A stretch of DNA of 64,000 nucleotides from Lepidodermella squamata (taxonomy: Eukaryota; Gastrotricha), in assembly GCA_047495785.1 (NCBI GenBank), contig JBLDXI010000017.1:558001-622000 (forward strand), written 5' to 3'. This document shows positions 24,390 through 33,307 of the stretch, one piece after another (position 1 is the stretch's first letter; each line of letters starts with the position of its first letter). Under the pieces are notes generated by a model. That model saw only the letters and a program-made list of their open reading frames with translations, was not told the origin of the DNA and searched no databases. The position numbers and the translations under genes are program-made.

Positions 24390-24621
24390 GTTTATGGTTG
24401 AGAAATTATTGTTCTAATAAGCTTAATGCTTGCGAGATAAAATACCAAATTCAAATACAATTTGGCCTGGAATCAACAGACACAGAAGCCTCGTTTTAAT
24501 GAATGGAAATGCGTAAAAAAAAGTCGCGAATTAATAGGATTATTTAGCACCATTTATGCGTGTTTTATTTATGAAAAAGCAATAAAAATCAGATATAAAT
24601 TCGTGCATATGTTCCGAAGCA

Positions 24622-25070
24622 TCAGTTTTTGCATAATTTTTGGCAGTCTTCGATAGTTTGGAAATTGTTATCGTTTCCGTCGCAGCCCTAAAATAAGGAA
24701 ATTTTCGTTTAAATTACCGAATTTTCGAATTTTTTCTTACGCCGAAGTAGAATTTTTCGCATTGCTTGGTTTCAGTGTTGAAATAATATCGGCGGAGCAT
24801 AGCTCGGCACCTTCCAACTTGCTTTGGTTGTAGGCAAAATTCGTTCAATTTCTGCTTTACCGCATTGAATTTTTCATCAGGGTCGTCTGCTAGCAACGGT
24901 TCTTCTCCCATTACGAGATCTATCAATGGGCCGAGAGCTGTGAAAACGGAATGAAATCGAAATCCTCCTCATTATCAAGAATTCGAATTACCGCTAACGC
25001 CGAAACACGCGGCTGATGAATGATAGCTAACAACGAAGCAGAAAATGGCTGAAAATAGCACAATTTTCAT
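24622..25070 (-). CDS. Secreted single Kunitz-type inhibitor (Kunitz 3)
   Basis: Minus-strand exons 25070–24992, 24937–24741, 24687–24622 (113 aa). The signal peptide (MKIVLFSAIFCFVVSYHSSA) is followed by a short acidic spacer and one canonical Kunitz domain. An intron splits the domain between the two glycines of the YFGGC turn, the same place as in Kunitz 5. P1 is Arg (VGRCRAM), predicting inhibition of trypsin-like proteases. All six cysteines are present (C…C…C, GGCDGNDNNF, DCQKLC). Confidence 0.88.
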
Positions 25071-26203
25071 ATTTTCCAAGTTAACGTTATTCAGAAACAA
25101 TTAATCGTTCTTTATCGCCCGTGATTGTTTCTTGCCCTTTTTCATAATTCGCACTTTATTACTGATAAGAAAATTATATTCAAAAAAACACAAAGGATAA
25201 GGTAGGGTGTTGAGATATCGAGTGAGACGTGTTACCCTTTATTTATGAATCATCGTCATCCCGATTTTTCCATGTCACAGGGTTTTCCCTTCGCTTCTGA
25301 TGCCACGGTGATGAAATCGCCCGTTCTGATCCAGGTGGAATTCACTCGTGTCAAAAATGATGAAATGACGCAATTTCCCCCATAAATTGACGATGCAGCC
25401 TTCGAGGGCGCAGAAACTCGAGCACTAACTGCGAAATGAAAAAAAAATTAATAATTCACCGATTTTACGTATATATTTTTATAGCCGACTTTAACGGGCG
25501 GAATCGATTGTAAAAATAGAAGTCCCGCCACGATCGGGCATTACCTTCTCGTCTTTTCTCGCCCGCGAAGATTAAGGGGGATATACAAAGAAACCTGGCG
25601 CGCGCAAAAGATGTCCATATTTCCGCGGAATATCCTCAAAAATAATCCTTCTGGCGCTGTTTCCACGTGACATGATTCACCATCATCATGGCTGCTGTTG
25701 TTGAAAATGTAGGTCACTCGCTGCTACATTTAGGTCACCACTACATATGACACAATAATTTTGTTACACGTGGTGCTGTGCTATTTATAAATCAATGGCG
25801 AATATTCTCGATTTATTGCACTGAAGCTGCTGCTGTCGATTTCTGGAACATTTATTTGTTTTCATGGCACTTCAAGTAAACAACGCGGCCTGCGTGCGCT
25901 TGAAATCAAGTGAGCCGTATGAGCTGCGATTTCTTCCCTTTACAACCTGACACAAAAATTATTCATTTTCTTCAGCATCAGCGCGTAGGTATTTGAGGTG
26001 GGCAATTTTTGTCCCGAGCCTGCGATGTGGGGCGATTTTTTCATGATCGAATTAATTGCTGCGGGTAATTGTAGAAGTTTCTCCACACCAGCGGGCGAGC
26101 TTCGTGCATGCTAATTAGCCATCAATTTCAGTGTCGATTAATAGACGCCACAGAACGGCGCGGAAATCATCAAGCTAGCCCGCCCGAAAAAAGCTAGACA
26201 GGC
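25071..26203. other. Intergenic region upstream of Kunitz 3 and Kunitz 4
   Basis: About 1.1 kb between two divergently transcribed Kunitz genes. It has higher GC than most spacers and many short palindromic words, but no reading frame with support. Likely holds both promoters. Confidence 0.45.
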
Positions 26204-26212
26204 TATATAAAA
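26204..26212 (+). promoter_or_regulatory. TATA box candidate for Kunitz gene 4
   Basis: TATATAAAA in a GC-rich setting (ggctatataaaagcatcgca). It lies 339 bp upstream of the Kunitz 4 ATG, so a 5'UTR of about 300 nt, or a 5'UTR intron, would be needed. Confidence 0.45.
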
Positions 26213-26542
26213 GCATCGCAATGGAGTATATCACACGCCCGCGGATGCTTTGGCGTTGCTTTTCAGAAATTAGGTATACTGTCACGCATATCAATGATGA
26301 TGCGTAATTCTCCAACAATTTGAAATTCATCATCCACGCCACTCCAAAAACCGTTTCAGAGGGTAGAATTAAACATAGCGCCTAGCGGTTTATTTTTAAT
26401 CGCCTAGAATAATCTCAACCTCTAATTACCACTCCAATGCCAAAATTAAATTGATGGATTTTAACCAGGAAAAATGGCGAAAATTGAATGAAAATGGCTC
26501 ATTTTTGCCTGAATTTTTCTAGATTTTATTTCTGATTAAAAA

Positions 26543-27471
26543 ATGCTGAACTGTAAATTTGCTGCAATTTTTCAACTGCTGTCTTGCTTTCTGATCTACC
26601 AAGCTCATGCCAACAGCAACAGCGGAATATTTGATGGTGAGTCGATTTTCTTGTTAAAAAAAATCCACCTTAAATTATACAACTTTTTTATTTCACATTT
26701 TCATTTTGTTCAACACAAATTTCACCAGTGATTTTGGTCACGTGCCCAGCTTTTTCTGCCTATTCATTTTTCTCTGCTGTTTTTTGTGCAGTGGCACAAA
26801 AATTAAGAAAAAAGCAGAAGCTGTTTGGGTAAAAAACAATAAAATGAATAGGCAGAAAAAACTGGGCACGTGACCAAAATCCCTGGTGAAATTTGTTTTT
26901 AGCAAACATAAAAATGCAAAAAGCTGTAGAAAACATTTTTCTGTCGAATTTCAGGACATTTTTCAACAATTTTGCTTCTTAATAACTAAAATTTAAATCT
27001 CAATTAATTTTTAATATAGAGGATACGATTCGAGAGGGCCTCGAGAGTTTGGATAAATGCAAGCGATTTCCGATGGATCTGTCCTTCAATTTATCCTGCA
27101 TATCTACAACATCTCGAACTTTCACCGACTTTTATTTCAACAGCGTGACAGGCCAGTGCGACAACTATCCGTACACCCCAGAATGCATGCCGCATCGGAT
27201 GAATGGGAAACGCGGTTTCAAATCGCGCCGCGAGTGCAGCAAAGTTTGCCGACCCATTTGGTCGGCGATAAAAAGCACGCGGTCCGTGTGTCCGTCAAAA
27301 GTCAACTCCTACTGCAATCATCCGATCAATCTAGGCAAAGGCACGCTGCATTCGACTCGGTTTTACTACAGCACTACCTACTGTAAATGTGTTCGGTTCT
27401 CGTATTCAGGCTCCGGCGGGAATAGTAACAATTTTCTATCCCTAGACCAGTGCATGAGAGCGTGCATGTAA
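26543..27471 (+). CDS. Secreted two-domain Kunitz-like protein with an altered second domain (Kunitz 4)
   Basis: Exons 26543–26636 and 27020–27471 (181 aa). Exon 1 is the signal peptide plus a few residues; phase-1 intron as in Kunitz 1 and 2. Domain 1 has all six cysteines but an aberrant YTPECMP where most have YGGC. Domain 2 keeps cysteines 1, 3, 5 and 6 but has Gly at the second-cysteine position (LGKGT) and Ser at the fourth (YSGSGG), so the exposed-loop disulfide is missing as a pair. It also has extra cysteines (VCPS, YCKC). Neither domain looks like a standard trypsin inhibitor. The 383-bp intron holds a hairpin MITE. Confidence 0.85.
26715..26896. mobile_element. Hairpin MITE in Kunitz 4 intron
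   Basis: Inverted arms of about 57 bp: acaaatttcaccagtgattt then ggtcacgtgcccagc on the left, and gctgggcacgtgaccaaaat-type sequence then ctggtgaaatttgt on the right. The loop is about 70 bp. Arms are nearly identical, suggesting recent arrival. Confidence 0.7.
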
Positions 27472-28177
27472 AATTTGAATATTAATCCACCTTGAAACAC
27501 GCCGAAATCTCTCTTTTATTTATATTTTTTGTCATCTCTGTTTGTCTCGGTACTTATTATGATTGTATATCTTACCGCGCGTCAGTATTGTAGAAAATTT
27601 ACCATTTTTTGTAACACGGTAAAAAAGTTGTTGAAAACAATAATAAAATGAGAGAAAAATTGAATAATAATCATCGGGCATGGTAAGAGTGCAAACTTGG
27701 ACAATAACTTTTTCATGGAATGGAATATGCACTCATCACCATCATCGTCGTCGCCGCCAAAAAATAGCTACAAGTCCTTGTAAAAGCAGAAGAACTAATG
27801 AAAAACACGCGCGCTGCAACTTTGAATCAGCGCGTGTCATGAGCAAATAAACTTTTGAAATTAACCTCAATTAAGTGGTCGAATGCAAATAGAATTTTCG
27901 AGACAAATGTATTAGGTAATCAAGACGAACAAATCCTTAAAAATCCAAGACGTTCGTGGCTTGACTTGGGGACAACAATTTGGGAGAGTGCGCTAAACAG
28001 GATTTTACCGATAATAATTTGCGATTTTGTTCCTCTTAAATTTTAGTTCCACCAAAACCAGCGGATTCGCCACTCTGATCCAGCCGATAATTTTTTAATA
28101 TGAAATGAAACACCAATTAAAATCTTGACTGTGTTCGTAATTTATGATAAAATAATTGAATTTTTATTTCCAATAAA
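27472..28177. other. Intergenic region, Kunitz 4 to Kunitz 5
   Basis: AT-rich spacer with a candidate poly(A) signal near 27640 (aataataaaatgag). No gene recognised. Confidence 0.5.
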
Positions 28178-28591
28178 ATGTTTTCAGTCGAGATCTTCGG
28201 CATTTTTTCTTTGTTAGTTTCAGCTACCTTCAGTGTAGCTATAGAAACGCCCGAAATTGAAAATCATGTTGAACACGATTTACCGATTAACAAACCAGAA
28301 ATTTGCAATATGCCGAAAGATATCGGAATCAGGTGTAGACCGTACCGAGTCATGTATTACTTTGACTCAGACGTTGGCAAATGTGCGCGATTTGCGTATC
28401 GAGTGAGACATTTTATTATTTTAATTGCGCTAAATTTTTGACTTATTTTACTCATTCAGGGCTGCGGTGGAAATCTGAATCGCTTTCATTTGCTGTCCGA
28501 ATGTTTGTCCGTATGCGATAACGCTCGCGATAGCAATATCAAGCAGGGTAAAAAAGCGAGTAGCAGTCTATCCGGCCGCGTGATTCATTGA
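28178..28591 (+). CDS. Secreted single Kunitz-type inhibitor (Kunitz 5)
   Basis: Exons 28178–28402 and 28460–28591 (118 aa). Signal peptide (MFSVEIFGIFSLLVSATFS), acidic propeptide-like spacer, then a full six-cysteine Kunitz domain with P1 Arg (GIRCRPY). The 57-bp phase-0 intron interrupts the domain just before GCGGN, matching Kunitz 3. A basic Ser/Lys-rich tail follows the last cysteine. Confidence 0.87.
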
Positions 28592-28766
28592 TAAAACCCG
28601 GCGTAGCACACATTGGACAGCACACGAGATAAAGACGACGACGGCAAAAAGTCAAACATACTACGCTATGACCTAGCTTACACAACAACATCTAACCGGA
28701 TTTAGCCTCTTAAAATCATGACACAATTGTACTTTTCCAAGCAATTTTCACGAACAAATAATAAAA

Positions 28767-28976
28767 ATGTTAGGATTTTTTGGAATTTTTTTTCAGGTGA
28801 CCCTAGGACATTTTTGGTTAAGCATTGACGCACGAAGCGCAGATTTTGAAACGAGGATGTTTTTTCTATACTATGTTTGTGGTATAATTATACCACACAA
28901 AGTAGCCAAGCCAGCTGGAATTGGCGTCAAATGCTCACGCAAGCAGAAAGTCTTAGTAATTTTTTATTGCTAACTT
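28767..28976 (+). pseudogene. Possible relic of a Kunitz gene
   Basis: One open frame begins MLGFFGIFF (signal-like, as in Kunitz 5 FGIFSLL) and later has KPAGIGVKCSRKQKVLVIFY. This parallels the MPKDIGIRCRPYRVMYYF segment of Kunitz 5 around the first-loop cysteine. The rest of the domain is missing and the first cysteine is not in place. It probably derives from a partial duplicate of Kunitz 5. Confidence 0.3.
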
Positions 28977-29302
28977 GAATGTTTGCGGCGGCGTCGTGTT
29001 CATTAAGGGATCCTATTCGGCGCCATGCCATTAGTATAGCCTAATGAGTGTTGTTGGCTTAGCTGCTTTGTATGCAGTGCGCTCATTATTATTAGCATTG
29101 TTGTAATGTGTTCATGTTTCATCTCATCACGATCTTGTTAGATTACCATCAATGGAGTAGATTATCACGAGTGATATAGCTATAAAAAAATCAGTGCGAA
29201 AATTACCTGCGTATTTAACTCTTTGCCCTACTTATACGCTTATTTTTTATCACGTGTGTTGTTTATCATGAGTAGAATTTTTCATCTTTGTTATTATTCA
29301 CA
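28977..29302. other. Intergenic region before zinc-finger gene 1
   Basis: AT-rich spacer with repeated atcacg/atcatg words. No gene seen. Confidence 0.4.
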
Positions 29303-29943
29303 ATGCCGGTTGAAATGTCAAGATCGCCAAATAAACGACCAAATCGACAAAAATCTGAAATTTTACCAAAAAGGTAAACAAAATTCTTTTTAAGGTGGAT
29401 TTTTCTTATAATTCTTTTTTCAGGAGATTTCAGCTTGATTTGTCTGATCTCGAGCCGGATTCTCCGGATTCCTTGTCGTCAACCTCGTCTAACTCTTCAT
29501 CATCGTCCGATCACTGCTACAGCAAATTAGCGCCACTGAATTCGAGTTACGAAGACGACGACGATCGAACCGATTCTGAGCCTGACATGTCGATATGCCA
29601 CGGCTGCTCATGCGTTTTCAAATCACCTCTCGGCCTCGACCAACACCTCCGCCATTCAACAGTTTGCGCCTCAGCGCTTGTCTGTCAAAAAATGGCTCGA
29701 ATTCAACAAGAAATCAGTCAACTACGCGGTGATATTCTGCCGACGAGTGGTTACAACCGCCGAGCACCCCAGGAACGGCGGTATTGCATTGGGTGCAAAA
29801 CCGACTACGGAACATTCACGCGACTTGCGTGTCACCTAGCCCGATCAAAAACTTGCGAACTCGCCGCAACCTATCAAGAGATTGTAGCAACAAGCAAGCG
29901 ACTTCGTGATAGTAATAGCTATTCCAAATCATTGCAAATTTAG
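29303..29943 (+). CDS. Small zinc-finger protein, C2HC family (ZF1)
   Basis: Exons 29303–29373 and 29424–29943 (196 aa); the AG|G join restores Arg in KRRFQLDLSD. After a basic N-terminus and an acidic Ser-rich stretch come two zinc fingers of the form CxxCx12HLxxSxxC (CHGC…HLRHSTVC; CIGC…HLARSKTC). Cysteine replaces the second histidine of a classical C2H2 finger. Each is followed by a short predicted helix with a CxxAxxxQ pattern (ALVCQK, AATYQE). Probably a nuclear DNA- or protein-binding regulator, but no known orthologue is recognised. AATAAA at 30054–30059. First of three adjacent paralogues. Confidence 0.78.
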
Positions 29944-30374
29944 CTTCTCAAATTTTGAAATGAAATTACGTAGTCTTCTTTCAGCATCATCACATTTTTT
30001 CTTTCATCGTAGTATTTTGTATAAAAAATATGAACTTCTCTGTCGAAGGACGCAATAAAATGATTCATTGATCACTCGGTAGTCGCGTTTTGGCTGTTTT
30101 CTTTTTTATTATTGCGCGCCGAGAAGGGCCGAGCTGTAATCATTATTTGAGTGCGCGGCGTGCTAATAATCTAGGTCACGACGCAGACAGGGCGCCGTGC
30201 GGCCTGAGTTGCTGTTTTTGGCTTACACACTGCTAATCATAGAACAGTAAAAAAGAGTCTTCTCATTATTATTGCTGACGTGCTTGTTGCATAACAAAAT
30301 AATTTTCCTTTTAAAAATATTTAGGCTAGAGTTTTCAAATAAATAAAATTTGAATAATTTGTTGCTGCTTTGAT
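29944..30374. other. Intergenic region, ZF1 to ZF2
   Basis: Contains the ZF1 poly(A) signal and a GC-richer patch (about 30110–30210). No gene seen. Confidence 0.5.
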
Positions 30375-30910
30375 ATGGCTGGTCTGATGGCAAACGCTAA
30401 TAATCGCCCACTGGATTGGGAAATCGGCTCGAAGAAAATGTTTGCTGACGATTTTCGATTTGAAAAATTATGCCTGTTTTTATTTTTTTTAGGAGGTTCA
30501 CGGAGTGGGAATCAGATGATTTTGCGACGAATGAAAACGACTGTTTCTCGAACTCTCCCAAGTCCTCAGTTGTCGATTTAACTCACAGCGATGAAGACGA
30601 AAAATGTTTCGAGGCCAACACGTCGCCGAAATCCGTCATTGAATGCAGCGGGTGTTCTCGTCAATTTCGAACCCGTCTCGCCCTCAATTATCACCTCGCT
30701 CGTTCTCGCGCCTGTTCTAATCACAACAATGATGTCCAGAAGAAGCAACAAACGCCGATTTACCTCACCGGTTTCGTGTGTCAGTGCTGTTTCGCCCGGT
30801 TCAGCTCATTTCAGCCGCTTGTCTATCACCTATCGACTTCGACCGAATGCGAACAAGCGCGGATCTATCAAGATCTGGTTCAAATTGCTTCGGATATAAT
30901 CTCGGCCTAA
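30375..30910 (+). CDS. Small zinc-finger protein, C2HC family (ZF2)
   Basis: Exon 2, 30493–30910, is well supported. It joins at the same phase and motif as ZF1 (RFTEWE after the acceptor) and encodes a VVDLTHSDEDE acidic motif plus two C2HC fingers (CSGC…HLARSRAC; CQCC…HLSTSTEC), the second followed by EQARIYQDL. Exon 1 is proposed as 30375–30439 with a weaker gtttgc donor; total 160 aa. If exon 1 is wrong, the true start lies upstream. AATAAA at 31032–31037 is followed almost at once by ZF3. Confidence 0.68.
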
Positions 30911-31076
30911 TAACAATCAACTAGTCCAGTTTTCCCGCTCAATTTTTCAAAATTAATCTGACGTGTTGTAGATTTGTTGATAATTTTTCTCCCTGCTCAA
31001 ATGCCTTGTTGTTGCCTGATTTATTTCGTATAATAAAATTTCAGTGATTGTAGATGCTTCAGTTTTGTTTTTAGAA

Positions 31077-31571
31077 ATGAATTCTCGTAATTTTGAGGAA
31101 GATCGGCTATTCGCTGTGAATGTCGCCAAGTCGCTGTTTTGTAATTGCCCTCAAGAAATAATGGTAAAAATGTCGAAAACTAGGCCAAAAATTGACTGCT
31201 TGTTTATTTTATTTCAGGAGGACTCTGAACTGTGTGACCTTTGCCTATTTTATCTCTTCGAAGAAATCGAACCAGCGCAGCCACAGATTGAAGCATTGCC
31301 GATTGCAGAACCAGTTCAAGACGATTATGCAGCTAAAAACGTCTCAGAGGAACAAGAAAATTCATCGCGTTGCAAATTTTGCGGACGATTGTCGCGCCGT
31401 CTTGAAGAACATCAGGCGAAGTGTCCGAGTAAAAACGCAGTAAAGTGCCCTCTTTGCGATCGGCAATTTGCGTCACCTATCGCCCTCAGCGGACACATTC
31501 GGAAGGCTAAAAATTGCAAAAGCTTGTTGACAGTTTCGACAGAGGTTCCATTACAACGAAACGCTGCCTGA
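31077..31571 (+). CDS. Small zinc-finger protein, C2HC family (ZF3)
   Basis: Exons 31077–31163 and 31218–31571 (146 aa). The 54-bp intron has good GT–AG ends but is a multiple of three and has no stop, so a longer read-through protein is also possible. The C-terminal half has a short CxxC…HxxxC element (CKFC…EEHQAKC) and one C2HC finger (CPLC…HIRKAKNC). The start was chosen as the first ATG; only 166 bp separate it from the ZF2 stop. Function unknown; paralogue of ZF1 and ZF2. Confidence 0.68.
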   Translation: MNSRNFEEDRLFAVNVAKSLFCNCPQEIMVKMSKTRPKIDCLFILFQEDSELCDLCLFYLFEEIEPAQPQIEALPIAEPVQDDYAAKNVSEEQENSSRCKFCGRLSRRLEEHQAKCPSKNAVKCPLCDRQFASPIALSGHIRKAKNCKSLLTVSTEVPLQRNAA

Positions 31572-31888
31572 TTTTTCAAACTTTTATTTATACCTTTTTT
31601 ATTTTGCTTCTCTTTGAAAATCGGTAAAATAAAATGGAATTTTAATTTAAAAAATAGCCGGAAAATCGGTGTTATTGTCCATAAATAGGCAGTTTTAGAG
31701 CGTCATTGGACCTCATTGGAATTTTTCGGGCCTAGCAACGCAGAGTAATCCATTTCGACCGAAATATCTCAGATTTTGAAAAGTCAGTAATTTTACAAAA
31801 ATTACAATAATTTACTGTCATCGATTGGCACAGTGATTATTATTGCGAACAAAATTCGAGAAAAATCACTAAAAAATACGAAATCAAA
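31572..31888. other. Convergent intergenic region, ZF3 to homeobox gene
   Basis: Holds the ZF3 poly(A) signal near 31625 (taaaataaaatgg). No gene. Confidence 0.5.
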
Positions 31889-32785
31889 TCATGACGTAGA
31901 AGGCTGGCTGTTGATTGAGGCTAGAGCTGCGGCGAGTTGTTGCTGAACGGCGGCAGCAAAACTCGGCTCACCTGAAGAAAAAATCGGCAATTACTTAATT
32001 AATTTCGACTGATTAAAACTCACCTTTGTTATTGGCTGATGACATTCGCTCAATGGTCATGTCACTAGGCCGCCATTCGCCCGCGTTGTTGTAATTATTG
32101 TTGATCGATGACGAGGAAGATACAGGTGAATGATGGCCGCGGTCAGCGTCATTCGTTAGCCCTGCGATGTGGTGAGATGGCACCAGCACCGAATGGGCGC
32201 CTCTTAATAACGCCGAAGAAGCTGCGGCCTTCTTACGCTTTTTCCACTTCGCGCGACGGTTCTGGTACCAAACCTGAAATTAAAAAAAAATCCTGGTGAA
32301 AAATAAATTAGGTAGGATTTTAAATTCAATAAAAAATTAACAATTATTTTTATTTAGAATTTTTTTTAATTATGTCAAAAATTAAAAAATTGTTAAGTTT
32401 TTTTCATTATAACCTGAACTCGAGATTCAGTTAGGCCGATGCGATTAGCGAGTTCTTCGCGCATAAATACATCTGGGTAGTGCGTGCTCGAGAAGGCAGA
32501 TTCGAGTTCACTCAACTGTGACGGCGTGAACCGCGTTCGATGGCGCTTCGATTTCGAACACGTTGTCGTAGCGACTAAAACACTATTGCTCGCCGTCAAA
32601 ACTTGCTGTTGTTGCGGACTATGTTGACTTGGCGCTACTAAATTGGCGTTAAAATGTTGTGATGCAGTGAAGTGTGACGACGGCTGAGAACTAGGAGTGA
32701 AATGACTCGGGCTCGCCTGGAATGCTGATTGTTGCTGGTGGAGCTGTTGGGTATTAATACGGTCATAATTATTAAACCCACTCAT
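31889..32785 (-). CDS. otp: Orthopedia-like paired-class homeobox transcription factor
   Basis: Minus-strand exons 32785–32414, 32273–32024, 31971–31889 (234 aa). A Gln/Ser/His-rich N-terminus (about 1–78) precedes a homeodomain beginning [16 protein letters not shown]. The homeodomain includes [20 protein letters not shown], the signature of Otp proteins, and ends [10 protein letters not shown]. Position 50 is Gln. The intron between RVQ and VWYQN is the classic homeobox split site. Helix 3 reads WYQNRR where nearly all homeodomains have WFQNRR. The C-terminus is short, Ser/Asn-rich, and I do not see the OAR motif that typical Otp proteins carry. Expected role: nuclear regulator of neuronal, especially neurosecretory, identity. 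Confidence 0.88.
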
Positions 32786-33307
32786 TTACTGCGGAAAAAT
32801 GTGATAATAAAAGTTCCACCTTAAAAATGTCAAAATTCGCGAAAAATGTCTCGAATAATAATAATGAAATTACGCGCATTTAGTGCGAATCATTTTATAC
32901 AGTGCGTTACCTTTAAGAAATTGGGATATCTATTAAAGGTAAACAATTGGCATCCGGCGTTGTTGGCCATTATCGGGCCGTTGATTTCCGCATTCGAAAG
33001 TCATAATATAATCAGCGCGCTAATGCAGTTTTAATTGCAGCCAATTTCCGCCTCGAGCTGCTCTTCGCTTACGGATGTCGTTTAAACGCATTAAAATTGA
33101 CCTGAAAACTTCAAGCAATTTAAATAATAGTATTTCAATGGAACCAAGATTATGATAATATTATACGCAAAATGAAAGTAATATAGAATATTTATTCAAT
33201 TACGATTTTGACTCTGAGATCGGTTTCACGAATTAATTAGGTATCTTTTAATATAGCGAAGATGACAACACTAATAAAACCAGAATATTTCGAGCATTGT
33301 CTGTCTT
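32786..33307. other. Intergenic region between homeobox gene and receptor 1
   Basis: 5' side of otp and 3' side of receptor 1, both on the minus strand. A minus-strand AATAAA (tttatt at about 33190) could serve receptor 1. No gene seen. Confidence 0.5.

Noticed and set aside
25250-26150. GC-richer spacer considered as a decayed gene
   Set aside because: Unlike the P450 relic, no ordered protein landmarks in any frame.
31680-31860. Possible extra otp 3' exon or RNA gene
   Set aside because: The homeobox frame already ends in phase at 31889 and no conserved structure is visible.
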